Below are positions 27,777 to 36,381 of a stretch of 64,000 nucleotides of DNA, piece after piece. The first letter of the stretch is position 1. Each line of letters opens with the position of its first letter. The stretch lies in the NCBI GenBank assembly GCA_016709875.1, contig JADJLZ010000009.1, positions 218,824 through 282,823 on the forward strand. The letters are read 5' to 3'. A program made the position numbers and the translations under genes. The DNA is from Planctomycetota bacterium. GTDB lineage: Bacteria > Planctomycetota > UBA1135 > GCA-002686595. Below the pieces are notes generated by a model. That model made no database searches, had not been told where the DNA came from, and saw only the letters and a program-made list of their open reading frames with translations.

Positions 27777-27782
27777 TACACT
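27777..27782 (+). promoter_or_regulatory. -10 box (TACACT) of the deoxyhypusine-synthase-like gene
   Basis: TACACT ends nine bases before the ATG at 27792; no Shine-Dalgarno sequence is present. Confidence 0.4.
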
Positions 27783-27791
27783 CTGCGCCGC

Positions 27792-29156
27792 ATGCCCACG
27801 CGCAAAGACCACAAGGCGGCCTGCCGCCTCGCCCCCGGAGCCGGCCGCGAGCTCGTCACCGCCCCCGTGATGCAGGCCGAGTCGCTCGACCAGCTCTTCG
27901 AGCACTCGCTGCCCTCCTTCGGCGGCGCGTACCTGCGGCGCATCTGGACGCTGCTCGACGAGTGCGTCGGCAAGGGTCTGCCGATGACGCTCTCGATCGC
28001 CGGACCGGTGACGGTCTCGGGCCAGCACTACGCCTGGCTCAACCCGCTGCTCGACACGGGCTGGTTCATGCTGCTCTCGACCACGGACGCCGTGTGCTAC
28101 CACGACGGCCACCGCGCGCTCGACGGTGCGCGCAAGCACCCCTTCCACGAGGTGGCGATCTTCGGCGACGACGGCGCGCTGCGCGACGAGAAGACGATCC
28201 GCGTCACCGACATCGGCTTCGACGAGGAGGTGCTGCTCGAGCAGGACCGCTTCATCACCGCCTGCCTGCGCGAGCCCGAGTTCCAGCGCCGCATGACCGG
28301 CCCGGTGTTTCGCCAGCTGCTCGGTCGGCGCTACGCCGAGCAGGAAGCGCGCAACCAGTGCCCCGAGGGCCTGCTCGCACTCTGCGCACGCAAAGAGCTG
28401 CCGATTTTCGTCGGCGCGCCCGGCGACGGCTCGGTGTTCCTCAACTCGATGAAGCTCTGGGCGCTCGCGCAGGCCGCGGGCGGCGAGCACCGCTTCGAAC
28501 TCGACCTGCACGCGGAGGTCTTCGAGAGCTGCGCCTACCACTACTGGGGCCTGCGCGAGACCAAAGCCGGCGCGATCGGCACGCTGATCCTGGGCGGCGG
28601 CGTGCCCAAGAACTTCAATCTGCAGCCCGAACCGGCGCTCTCCCAGATCTTCGGCCTCGAGGACATCTCGGGCTACCTGTACGACATCCAGATCACGAGC
28701 GCGCCGGTCACCGACGGTTCGCTCTCCTCCTGCCCGCCGGCCGAGGCGGTCACCTGGGGCAAGGTCGACCAGGAGCACTTCCGTTCGACCTGCGAGAGCA
28801 TGCAGGCCGACTACTCGATGGTGATGCCCTTCCTCGTGCGCGCGCTGCTCGAGAAGCGCGCGCGCTTCGAGCGCTGGGCTGAGCGCATGGGCGAGAAGGC
28901 GCTCTTCGCCAAGCACCCCGCGGCGCGCGGCTACCTGCGGCCGCGCGAGGGCTACCGGCTGCTCGGCAAGCGCGAGGAGCTGATGGCCGAGCTGATGAAA
29001 GAGGTCGGAAAGAACTCCAAGCGCCTCGAGCAGGAGAGCCTCTACCCGCTGGCCGGCGCGAAGCCGCGCAAGCCGCGCAAGCCGAACAAGCCGAACAAGC
29101 CGAACAAGCCGCGCAAGCCGCGCAAGCCCGCGCCGCGCGCGAAGGCCAAGCGATGA
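27792..29156 (+). CDS. Deoxyhypusine-synthase-like protein
   Basis: 454 residues of the bacterial deoxyhypusine/homospermidine synthase-like family. The Rossmann-type NAD site and active site are seen as TLSIAGPVTVSG, VGAPGDGSVFLNS, LILGGGVPKNFN (Lys273, the position of the catalytic enzyme-imine lysine in the eukaryotic enzyme) and ITSAPVTDGSLSSCPPAEAVTWGKV. Eukaryotic enzymes modify eIF5A; bacteria lack eIF5A, and their homologues act in polyamine transfer such as homospermidine formation, so the acceptor here is uncertain. A basic C-terminal tail of about 30 residues is built of KPR/KPN repeats, an addition outside the enzyme fold. The stop overlaps the next gene (ATGA). Confidence 0.85.
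   Translation: MPTRKDHKAACRLAPGAGRELVTAPVMQAESLDQLFEHSLPSFGGAYLRRIWTLLDECVGKGLPMTLSIAGPVTVSGQHYAWLNPLLDTGWFMLLSTTDAVCYHDGHRALDGARKHPFHEVAIFGDDGALRDEKTIRVTDIGFDEEVLLEQDRFITACLREPEFQRRMTGPVFRQLLGRRYAEQEARNQCPEGLLALCARKELPIFVGAPGDGSVFLNSMKLWALAQAAGGEHRFELDLHAEVFESCAYHYWGLRETKAGAIGTLILGGGVPKNFNLQPEPALSQIFGLEDISGYLYDIQITSAPVTDGSLSSCPPAEAVTWGKVDQEHFRSTCESMQADYSMVMPFLVRALLEKRARFERWAERMGEKALFAKHPAARGYLRPREGYRLLGKREELMAELMKEVGKNSKRLEQESLYPLAGAKPRKPRKPNKPNKPNKPRKPRKPAPRAKAKR
29061..29123 (+). repeat. Seven 9-bp repeats encoding a Lys-Pro-Arg/Asn tail
   Basis: Seven copies of AAGCCG(CGC or AAC) encode KPR, KPR, KPN, KPN, KPN, KPR, KPR at the C-terminus of the deoxyhypusine-synthase-like protein. The symmetric variant order suggests expansion by slippage or unequal exchange. 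Confidence 0.9.
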
Positions 29157-29875
29157 AGCTCTTCGCGCTCGTGCTCGCGCTGCTGCCCGCCCTGTCCGCG
29201 CAGGAGAAGCCTGTCGATCCCGACAGCGCGAAGTACTCCGCGCTGCTCGAGAAGTACGTCGCGGACGGGCGTGTGGACTACGCGGGCTTGCGCAAGGACC
29301 GCGCTGCGCTCGACGCCTACCTGAAGGCGGCCAGCGAAGCGCGCGGCGAGCACGGGCTCGCGTTCTGGCTCAACGTCTACAACGCGAGCGTGTTGCGCGA
29401 CCTCGTCGACAGCGGCGAGAAGCTGCCCGCCAAGGTCACCGACCTCGCGGGCTTCTTCGACGCCAAGAAGCACACGGTCAACGGCGAGTCGCGCACGTTG
29501 AACCAGATCGAGGGCTTCGTGCGCGAGCACTGGAAGGACCCGCGCGTGCACTTCGCGCTCAACTGCGGTGCGCGCAGCTGCCCGCCGCTCCCCGCGCGCG
29601 CCTTCGTCGAGGAGAAGCTCGACGCCAAGCTCGAGGAGCTCACGCGCGCCTTCCTCGACGGCCCGGGGATCGTGCTCGATCCCAAGGCCAAGGAAGTGCG
29701 TGTCACGAAGCTCCTCGACTGGTACCGCGACGACTTCACGGCCGGTTCCGGCACGCTCGAGAGCTTCCTGCGCAAGCACGTCACCGACGGGCGCAAGCTC
29801 GACGCACTCGGCGGCGCGAACTCGTGGAAGCTCGCGTTCCAGGACTACGACTGGACGCCCAACTCCGCACGCTGA
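29153..29875 (+). CDS. Exported DUF547 protein
   Basis: 240 residues with a signal peptide (LFALVLALLPALSAQ). The DUF547 core is clear: VDYAGLRKDRAALDAYL, AFWLNVYNASVL, LNQIEGFVREHWKDPRVHFALNCGARSCPPL and LLDWYRDDF. The conserved CGARSCPPL segment is the family signature. The biochemical activity of DUF547 is not established; bacterial members are often exported. The ATG overlaps the stop of the previous gene, so the two are translationally coupled. The pairing with a polyamine-type enzyme is only positional. Confidence 0.88.
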   Translation: MKLFALVLALLPALSAQEKPVDPDSAKYSALLEKYVADGRVDYAGLRKDRAALDAYLKAASEARGEHGLAFWLNVYNASVLRDLVDSGEKLPAKVTDLAGFFDAKKHTVNGESRTLNQIEGFVREHWKDPRVHFALNCGARSCPPLPARAFVEEKLDAKLEELTRAFLDGPGIVLDPKAKEVRVTKLLDWYRDDFTAGSGTLESFLRKHVTDGRKLDALGGANSWKLAFQDYDWTPNSAR

Positions 29876-29895
29876 GGCCCTGAATCGCCGGCCTC

Positions 29896-29926
29896 TTGTG
29901 CAACCGGGGGCCGGATCGGGTATAGG
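29896..29926 (+). promoter_or_regulatory. Putative promoter of the third HEAT gene
   Basis: TTGTGC (29896-29901) and TATAGG (29921-29926) are separated by 19 bases and lie about 50 bases before ATG 29979, which has GGAGG nine bases upstream. Confidence 0.35.
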
Positions 29927-29978
29927 TGGTCTCGCCGACCTGGAGAAGGCACGCGCCTGGGCGCGTTCGGAGGATCCC

Positions 29979-32036
29979 ATGCTCGCTCGTTCCGTGCTCG
30001 CCGGCTCGCTGGCGATGACGCTCTTTCCCGCGTTCGCTCCCGCACGTCCGCTCCCCTTCGGTGGCCACCACGCCCCGCCTCCCAACGGCGGCACTTGGGG
30101 CGGCGGCGGAGACACGGTGCCCCCGCCCAAGCCCTCGACGCCGACTCCCAAAGCCGCGCCGAGCGGTCCCAAGAGCGGCGAAGCTCCTGCACCGAGCGGC
30201 CCCAAGGGCGCTCCCGTCGCCGGCCACGCGCCGAGCGCTCCGCAAGCGCCGCTCGGCGCGACCACGCCGCAGCCTGCGGGAGGCGCAGGCGCCCTCACCG
30301 GCGGCGACGACGCGGCATTCGAGGCCAGCTGGAACGTGTGGTGGTTCTTCCACCAGGACGAGTTCCTGCACTACGCCAGCGGCCCGACGACCTCCGACCT
30401 GCGCCTGCTCGACCAGCCCGCGACGCGCCAGGCCTCCGACGAGGCGGTCGTGCGGTCGATCGCCGCGGTGATCGAGCGCGAGCGCTCGACCGAGATCCTG
30501 ACCGGCGCGCTGCTCGGCGTCGCGCGCGTGCACCAGCCCGATGCACTGCTCGCGATCCGCGCGGGCCTCGCCTCGAGCACCATGCGCGTGCGCGAGGTGA
30601 GCCTCGTCGCGCTCGGTGCGAGCGGCGACGAGTCGGTGCTCGGCGACCTCGAGTCGCTGCTGCGCGACGACGCGCAGGGCCGCAAGCTGTCCGGCGAACG
30701 CGGCCAGGGGACCTCGCAGCGCATGCGCGCCTACGCCGCCTACGGCCTGGGGCTCGCGGCGGAGAACTCGAGCAGCGGGCGCGTGCGCCAGATGGCGGCG
30801 CGCGCACTCTCCGACGTGCTCAGCCGCGACCGCTCGGCCTCGGCTGACCTGCAGAGCGCCTGCGCGCTCGCGCTGGGTCTCGTGCCGCTGCCCGCGATGC
30901 CCGGCCTGGCGCGCGAGAAGGACGACGCGACGCCCTGGGTCTCGCGCGAGCGCATGGCGGACTTCCTCGCCGAACTGCTGGCCGACAAGGATCGCCCCGA
31001 GGTCTTGCGCGCGCAGCTCCCGTGCGTGCTCGCGCGCCTGGTCGCCGACGCGGACAACCCCACGCGCACCGCGGCTGCGCAGGCGATCGTTACGCAGCTG
31101 CAGCGCGGCAGCGCCGTCTCTGGCGGCCTGCGCGAGGGCTGCATCCAGGCGCTGGGCGAGCTCGCGCGCCCCGTGCGCGGCGCGGTCGACCTGAAGGTGC
31201 AGAACGCGCTCGTGCAAGCCGCCGAGCGCGGGCCCGAGGCCGAGCGCTGCTTTGCCTGGATGGCGCTCGCGTCCGTCGCCGCGCGCGAGGGCGACGGCGA
31301 GTCGCCCGCAACCGAGCGCGGCGTGCTGCGCATGCGCCTCGTGCAAGCGCTCGCGAGCGTGCGCTCGCACGAACGCTCCTGGATCGCGCTCGCGCTGGGC
31401 GTGCTCGAGTCTCGCCGCGCCCGCGCGGGCGACCTCGAACCCTCGCTCGAGGTGCGCGCAGCCCTGCGCACGGCTTTCGGCCGCGCGAGCGGCCCCGAGG
31501 AAGAGGCCGCGATCGCGATGGGCATCGGTCTCTGCGGCGACCTCGAGGGCACGACGCTGGTCGCCGAGCGGCTGCAGCGCAACTCGCAGTCGCACCTGGT
31601 CGGCTATGAAGTGCTCGCACTCGGCCTCGCGCACGACGCGAGCCAGCGCGGGCGGCTCGAGAAGCTGCTCGAGACGAGCAACGACCCGGTCGTGGTCGAA
31701 CACGCCGCCGAGGCGCTGGGCCTGATCGGCGACGAAAACCTGACGCGCCTGCTCCTCGCCGGCGCGCAGTCGAACGCCAGCCTCGAAGCGCGCGAGAGCC
31801 ACGTGCTCGCGCTCGCCGACGTGGGCGACCGCAGCGCGCTCGCGCTGCTGGCGAAGAAGCTCGCCGACGAGAACCAGCCGCCGTGCATGCGCGCGGCGCT
31901 CTCGGGCGCGCTGGGCGGGATCTGCGACCACGACGGAAGGAAGTGGTACGCGGGCCTGCGCACGCTGGCGAACTGGCGCGTGGCGAGCCTGACGCTGGTC
32001 ACCGGCGACGGCGCGGGCGTGCTCGAGATGGGCTGA
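29979..32036 (+). CDS. Exported HEAT-repeat protein, paralogue 3
   Basis: 685 residues from ATG 29979 with GGAGG upstream. Same plan as the proteins at 12173 and 14185: signal peptide (SVLAGSLAMTLFPAFAPA), low-complexity Pro/Gly/Ser/Lys linker to about residue 110, the box NVWWFFHQDEFLHYA, then HEAT helices (RVREVSLVALGASGDESVLGDLESLL; YEVLALGLAHDASQ; VVEHAAEALGLIGDENLTRLL), ending LVTGDGAGVLEMG. Sitting 14 kb from the other two, it is a dispersed family member. Its own promoter and ribosome site suggest independent expression. Function unknown. Confidence 0.8.
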   Translation: MLARSVLAGSLAMTLFPAFAPARPLPFGGHHAPPPNGGTWGGGGDTVPPPKPSTPTPKAAPSGPKSGEAPAPSGPKGAPVAGHAPSAPQAPLGATTPQPAGGAGALTGGDDAAFEASWNVWWFFHQDEFLHYASGPTTSDLRLLDQPATRQASDEAVVRSIAAVIERERSTEILTGALLGVARVHQPDALLAIRAGLASSTMRVREVSLVALGASGDESVLGDLESLLRDDAQGRKLSGERGQGTSQRMRAYAAYGLGLAAENSSSGRVRQMAARALSDVLSRDRSASADLQSACALALGLVPLPAMPGLAREKDDATPWVSRERMADFLAELLADKDRPEVLRAQLPCVLARLVADADNPTRTAAAQAIVTQLQRGSAVSGGLREGCIQALGELARPVRGAVDLKVQNALVQAAERGPEAERCFAWMALASVAAREGDGESPATERGVLRMRLVQALASVRSHERSWIALALGVLESRRARAGDLEPSLEVRAALRTAFGRASGPEEEAAIAMGIGLCGDLEGTTLVAERLQRNSQSHLVGYEVLALGLAHDASQRGRLEKLLETSNDPVVVEHAAEALGLIGDENLTRLLLAGAQSNASLEARESHVLALADVGDRSALALLAKKLADENQPPCMRAALSGALGGICDHDGRKWYAGLRTLANWRVASLTLVTGDGAGVLEMG

Positions 32037-32045
32037 GAGACCGGG

Positions 32046-32978
32046 CTACCACAACCACCCCGCCCCCGCGCGGATCGCCTCGGCGGTCACGCGTTTCCCG
32101 CGCAGGCCGTCGAGGATCCCCAGCCCCTTCGCCAGCACCGCCTTCCCGCGGCCGCGGAAGAGGCCCGCGATCCACAGGAGCGGCAGGCTGAGCACGTCGA
32201 AGACGAAGAAGCGCAGCCACTCGCCCGCGCGCGCGTGGCGGCGCAGGAACCAGATCGAATTCACGCCCATCATGTACTTGCGGCGCGGGTTGTAGCCGCC
32301 GCCGGTCGCGGCCGAGGTCGCGTGCTCCACCGCCGCATCCCCCACCAGCCAGACCTCGAAGCCCGCGCGGCGCGCGCGCAGGCACAGGTCGACGTCCTCC
32401 ATGTAGGCGAAGTACTCGGCGTCGAACATTCCGATCCGCTCGAGCAGCGCGCGCCGCGCGAGCAGCGCGCAGCCGGGGACGTAGTCCACCGCGCGCGACT
32501 CGCGCCACGTCGGGCCGTCGGGCTCGAGGTGTCCGCGCAGCGTCGAGAGGTTCTCGCGCCAGGTGAGCTCGCCGCCCGCGCACCACACGCGCGAGGGGTC
32601 GGACTTGTAGAGCACGCGCGGGCCGACGATCCCCGCAGTGGGCCGCGCCTCGAGCGCCGCCGCGAGCTGCGCCAGCGTGCCCGGCGGGGCAACGACGTCG
32701 TTGTTGACGAAGAAGACCGCGCGCGCGCCGAGCTCGAGCGCGAGGCGCGCGCCCTGGTTGGCGGCCTCGCCGAAGCCGAGGTTGCTGGCGTTCTCGATCA
32801 CGCGCAGGCGCGGGTGGCGCGCGCGCACGAGCGCCAGCGAGCCGTCGCTCGAGCCGTTGTCGACGAAGACGATGCGCTCCTCGGGGAGCTCCTGCGCGAC
32901 GAGCGAGCGCAGGCACTCGAGGTTCTCCTCGCCGCCGTTCCAGTTGGCGACGACGGCGAAGATGCCGGCGGACTCCAC
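32046..32978 (-). CDS. Family 2 glycosyltransferase (rhamnosyltransferase-like)
   Basis: 310 residues from GTG 32978, four bases after the xseA stop. GT-A fold features: VVANWNGGEENLECLRSL, IVFVDNGSSDGS, NLGFGEAANQG, FFVNNDVVAPPGTL (metal-binding acidic residue), YVPGCALLARRALLERIGMFDAEYF and YMEDVDLCLRARRAG. The C-terminus carries one or two membrane-associated helices (FFVFDVLSLPLLWIAGLF). It probably adds sugars to cell-envelope polysaccharide. Donor and acceptor cannot be told. It is the last gene of a leftward five-gene run and is convergent with the HEAT gene. Confidence 0.87.
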   Translation of the reverse strand: MESAGIFAVVANWNGGEENLECLRSLVAQELPEERIVFVDNGSSDGSLALVRARHPRLRVIENASNLGFGEAANQGARLALELGARAVFFVNNDVVAPPGTLAQLAAALEARPTAGIVGPRVLYKSDPSRVWCAGGELTWRENLSTLRGHLEPDGPTWRESRAVDYVPGCALLARRALLERIGMFDAEYFAYMEDVDLCLRARRAGFEVWLVGDAAVEHATSAATGGGYNPRRKYMMGVNSIWFLRRHARAGEWLRFFVFDVLSLPLLWIAGLFRGRGKAVLAKGLGILDGLRGKRVTAEAIRAGAGWLW

Positions 32979-32982
32979 GCGC

Positions 32983-34299
32983 CTAGCTCCCCTTCTCGCG
33001 CGCGGCTTCGACACGCGAGACGAGCAGGCCCTCGTGCAGCACGGACTCGATTCCCTCGCCCGGGGTGACCTCGCTCGCGCGGCGCACGAGCGTGCCGTCG
33101 GGCCGGCGCGTGATCGAATAGCCGCGCTCGAGCACGCGGAAGGGCGAGGTCGCCTCGAGCGTCGCCGAAGCGCGCTCCATGCGCTTCTCCGCGCGCGAGC
33201 GCGGCGCCTCGGCGGCGACGCGCAGGCGCACCCCAACGCGCGCAAGGCGCGCGGAGAGCGCTTCGAGGCGCGCGCGCGGGTGCTGGCGCTCGACGCGCGT
33301 CGCCAGGGCCGCCATGCGCGCCGCGGGCCGGTCGAGCAGCGCACCCGCGCGAAAGCGCAGCGCGCGCGTCGCGTGCTCCAGGCGCGTGGCGCGCGCCTCG
33401 AGCGTGCCCTCGAGCGCGGTTCCGAGGTAGCCGCCAAGGCGTTCGAGCTCGGCCTCGAGCGCGCGTTTCTCGGGGATCACGGTCTGCGCGGCGTCGGTGG
33501 GCGTGTGCGCGCGGTGGTCGGCGACGAGGTCGGCGAGCGTCGTGTCGGTCTCGTGGCCGACGCCGGTGACGACCGGCACGCTCGTGTTCCAAAGGGCCTC
33601 GGCCACGGCCAGCTCGTTGAAGCACCACAGGTCCTCCAGGCTGCCGCCGCCGCGCGCGAGCACGATCAGGTCGACGCCCGAGGCGTCGATGCGCCGGATC
33701 GCGGCCGCGATCTCGGCCGCGGCGACGGGGCCCTGCACGCTCGTGTGCACGAAGCGCACGGGGTAGAGCGGCCAGCGCAGCGAGCGCGTGCGCAGGAAGT
33801 CCTGCAGCGCCGCGGTGTCGCGGCTGGTCACCAGACCGATCACGCGCGGCAGCGTGGGCAGCGGACGGCGGCGCTCGAACCAGCCGCGCACCTTGAGCTC
33901 GGCTTTGAGCGCCTCGAGCTTCGCCAGCAGGTCGCCGATGCCGCGCTGCTCGAGGCGCTGCACGATCAGCGAGTAGGTGCCGCGCGGCGCATAGACGTCG
34001 AGGCGCCCGTGCGCGATCACCTTGGCGCCCTCCTTGAGGTCGAAGCGCACCGCTGTCGGCAGCGCGCTGCGCCAGATGGCGCAGGAGATCTTGGCGTCGA
34101 TGTCCTTGAGGTCGAAGTACACGTGGCCCGCGGCGGCACGCTTCACCTGAGTGATCTCGCCCTCGACCGCGAGGCGGCCGAGGCCCTCGAGGTTGGACTT
34201 GATCGCGCGCGTCAGCTCGCGCACGCCGAGCACGCGCGGTCCGGCGGACTCCGCGGAAGGATCCAGCGGGCCGGGGGCGGGTGCGTCGAACAAGCTCAC
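32983..34299 (-). CDS. xseA: Exodeoxyribonuclease VII large subunit
   Basis: 438 residues from GTG 34299. The N-terminal OB domain (LAVEGEITQVKRAAAGHVYFDLKD, CAIWRS) is followed by the catalytic region with GLVTSRDTAALQDFL, LYPVRFVHTSVQG, IVLARGGGSLEDLWCFNE and VVTGVGHETDTTLADLVADHRAHTPTDAA, then the long coiled-coil arm and a C-terminal strand (GYSITRRPDGT). With XseB it degrades single-stranded DNA. The usual small xseB gene is not next to it in this window, and none was recognised elsewhere here. Confidence 0.95.
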   Translation of the reverse strand: MSLFDAPAPGPLDPSAESAGPRVLGVRELTRAIKSNLEGLGRLAVEGEITQVKRAAAGHVYFDLKDIDAKISCAIWRSALPTAVRFDLKEGAKVIAHGRLDVYAPRGTYSLIVQRLEQRGIGDLLAKLEALKAELKVRGWFERRRPLPTLPRVIGLVTSRDTAALQDFLRTRSLRWPLYPVRFVHTSVQGPVAAAEIAAAIRRIDASGVDLIVLARGGGSLEDLWCFNELAVAEALWNTSVPVVTGVGHETDTTLADLVADHRAHTPTDAAQTVIPEKRALEAELERLGGYLGTALEGTLEARATRLEHATRALRFRAGALLDRPAARMAALATRVERQHPRARLEALSARLARVGVRLRVAAEAPRSRAEKRMERASATLEATSPFRVLERGYSITRRPDGTLVRRASEVTPGEGIESVLHEGLLVSRVEAAREKGS

Positions 34300-34330
34300 G
34301 CGCTCGTTATGTCCGCGGCGTGGGCCTGCG

Positions 34331-35470
34331 TCAATCCCGCTTCGGGGACGAGTGCACGAGCGGCACGCCGGCCTTGGCCCAGAGCTGCGCGTCGGCCTGC
34401 GGCAGGAAGATGCGGTAGCGATCCTCGAGGAAGGGCAGCTTCTGGTCGCCGCGCACCTGCGCGCCCTGCTCGAGCAGCAACTGCACGCCGGTCGGCTGCT
34501 CCTGGATCGTCATGCGGTCGGCGAAGAGCTTGCGCTCCATGCGTCCGTCGCGGTCGAAGCCGTCGAGCACGACCTCGCGCAGGACGTCGCCTTGCACGCC
34601 GCCGAGCGCGGAGAGGCGCCACCAGCCCGCGCTCGCGTCCTCGCGCAGGAGCAGGTTGAGCGCGACGCGGATCACCGTGCGGTCATGGCGGCCGTCGTCG
34701 ATCGGCTGCGCGGCCGCCGCGGGCCCGAAGAGCTCGGGCACCTTCGCGATCCAGCGCGCGGGGTCGACCTCCGGCAATTCGATGCGCCGCGTGCCACGGC
34801 GCGCCGCGGGATCCGCCGCCGTCTCGACCACGCTCGCGCCCGGCTCGTCGAAGGGGAAGCGCTGTGCGCCGCGGCGCTCGTAGCCCTGCTCGAGCACGAT
34901 CGTGAGCGTGCGCGCGGCCTGGCTGCCCTCCAGGCGCAGACGTTCCGCGCAAAGCGTTCCGTAAGGCCGCCCGTCGGGGTCGAGCTCGCGCAGGACCACG
35001 GGACCAAGGGCTCCCTGCTCGAACTCGCCCGCCTCGAGCAGGTCCAGACCGGCGACCTCGTCGGCGAAGAACAACGCGCGCAGCTTCGCGAGCAGCTCGC
35101 GGCCGTGTGCCCGGCGACCCGCGCGCGCGGGATCTTCGACGCTCGCCTGGGGGGCTGGGTTCTCCCCCACGAGCGGCGTCGGGAACTCCGGCGGCTTCAC
35201 TCCCGCGGCGCGCGAGAGTTCGCTCAGGCCGCGCGTGAAGCGCAGCCACTCCTCCTCGCGCGCGAAGCGCTGTGCGCGCTCGGCTTGCAGCTCGCCTTCG
35301 AGCTCGACGATGCGCGCCTGCGCCTCCTCGAGCTGGGCGCGCAGATCGGCAACTTCGGAGCCCGCCGGCCTGGGCGGCGCGGGCTCCTGCAGCGCGGAGG
35401 CCGCGCTGGAATCCGAGCAACCGCCCAGGAGCAGGGCGAGGATCAGGAGGCTGGCGGGGACGGGAGACAT
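34331..35470 (-). CDS. Lipoprotein with N-terminal coiled coil, unknown function
   Basis: 379 residues. The leader ends in a clear lipobox (LALLLGGC, Cys about residue 18). Residues 40-85 form a short coiled coil (VADLRAQLEEAQARIVELEGELQAERAQRF). The remaining 290 residues are a mixed alpha/beta region with two related segments containing RTLTIVLEQGYERRG...FPFDE and GVQLLLEQGAQVRGDQKLPFLED, suggesting an internal duplication. No named domain is recognised. It lies between a HEAT-repeat gene and xseA in a same-strand run with gaps of about 30-50 bases. Confidence 0.7.
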   Translation of the reverse strand: MSPVPASLLILALLLGGCSDSSAASALQEPAPPRPAGSEVADLRAQLEEAQARIVELEGELQAERAQRFAREEEWLRFTRGLSELSRAAGVKPPEFPTPLVGENPAPQASVEDPARAGRRAHGRELLAKLRALFFADEVAGLDLLEAGEFEQGALGPVVLRELDPDGRPYGTLCAERLRLEGSQAARTLTIVLEQGYERRGAQRFPFDEPGASVVETAADPAARRGTRRIELPEVDPARWIAKVPELFGPAAAAQPIDDGRHDRTVIRVALNLLLREDASAGWWRLSALGGVQGDVLREVVLDGFDRDGRMERKLFADRMTIQEQPTGVQLLLEQGAQVRGDQKLPFLEDRYRIFLPQADAQLWAKAGVPLVHSSPKRD

Positions 35471-35522
35471 TCAGCTTGCAGCAGCGGGACGCCACTCGGC
35501 CGGCGTTCTTCCCCGCGCGGGC

Positions 35523-36323
35523 TCACTTCTCCGCGTCCCAGTTGTCGCGCTTGTTCTTGTTCCACCAGCGCTGCCACTCGACCGGGTCGCGCTCGTCGTG
35601 CTTGGAGAGCTTCTGCAGGGCCGTGATCAGCGGCGCCCCGATCACGTCGTAGCGCGCGCGCGCGACGGTGTCGTTGGGGTTGCCGTCGGTCTGGCTCTTG
35701 GCGGCGGTCAGGTTCTTCAGGACCGTCTCGAAGACCGCCTTGCGCTCGGTCAGCTCCAGTTCACCGAAGTTCGAGAGCGCGCTGCCGGCCGCCGCGACCA
35801 TCCAGTCGTCCTTGCTGTTGAGCAGCATTTCGAGCGGCTTGAGCGCTTCCTTGTCCTTGGTCTTGCCGAGCGAATCGACCAGGCGGGTCTGCAGCGCCTG
35901 GTCCTTCTTCAGGTCCTTCTGGCCGATCCACTTGAGCAGCTCCTTGGTGCTCTCGGGCGCCATCGTGGAGAGCGCCACGGCGGCCGCCATGTTGAGCTTG
36001 TTGTTCGGCGGATCCCCTTCCTTCACGAGTCGGCGCTGCTCGAAGCACTTCGAGAGCATGCTGACGACGTCCTTGCGATCCTTGGGGCCGCAGTTGGGGA
36101 ATTCCTGCACCAGTTCGTCGATCACACCGATCGCGTCAGTGTCCTTCTCGCCCTTGCGGTCGCTGATCAGGTCCTTCAGCTTCTCGACCTTCTCGGCGAC
36201 CTCGGGCCGCTTGTCGGGCTTTTCCTTCGCGTCCTGCTTCTCGGCCTGGAGGGGCGCGGAGGGAGCTGCGCAGAGCGGCGCGGGGGACAGGAGCAGGGCA
36301 CACAAGAACAGCGGTTTCCACAT
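35523..36323 (-). CDS. Small exported HEAT-repeat protein
   Basis: 266 residues from ATG 36323. A signal peptide (KPLFLCALLLSPAPLCAA) and a charged linker precede HEAT-type helices (NMAAAVALSTMAPESTKELLKWIG; TRLVDSLGKTKDKEALKPLEMLL; WMVAAAGSALSNFGE). The end, PVEWQRWWNKNKRDNW, matches the W-x-x-WW cap often found after HEAT domains in this lineage and also appears as RWAEWWKNS in the neighbouring VWA protein. Role unknown; it probably works with that neighbour. Confidence 0.75.
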   Translation of the reverse strand: MWKPLFLCALLLSPAPLCAAPSAPLQAEKQDAKEKPDKRPEVAEKVEKLKDLISDRKGEKDTDAIGVIDELVQEFPNCGPKDRKDVVSMLSKCFEQRRLVKEGDPPNNKLNMAAAVALSTMAPESTKELLKWIGQKDLKKDQALQTRLVDSLGKTKDKEALKPLEMLLNSKDDWMVAAAGSALSNFGELELTERKAVFETVLKNLTAAKSQTDGNPNDTVARARYDVIGAPLITALQKLSKHDERDPVEWQRWWNKNKRDNWDAEK

Positions 36324-36381
36324 GGCTTTGACCTCGAGGGCCCCATTACCGCAAGCGGCGTGCCCGAGAGCAAGCGGCTCT

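Noticed and set aside
24816..28916. 4.1-kb open frame on the minus strand opposite kdpC, the barrel, FG-GAP and deoxyhypusine-like genes
   Set aside because: No recognisable motif and typical antisense composition; the plus strand holds well-defined genes throughout.
29061..29123. Possible CRISPR-like repeat array
   Set aside because: Nine-base direct repeats without spacers, in frame within a gene; it encodes a KPR/KPN tail.
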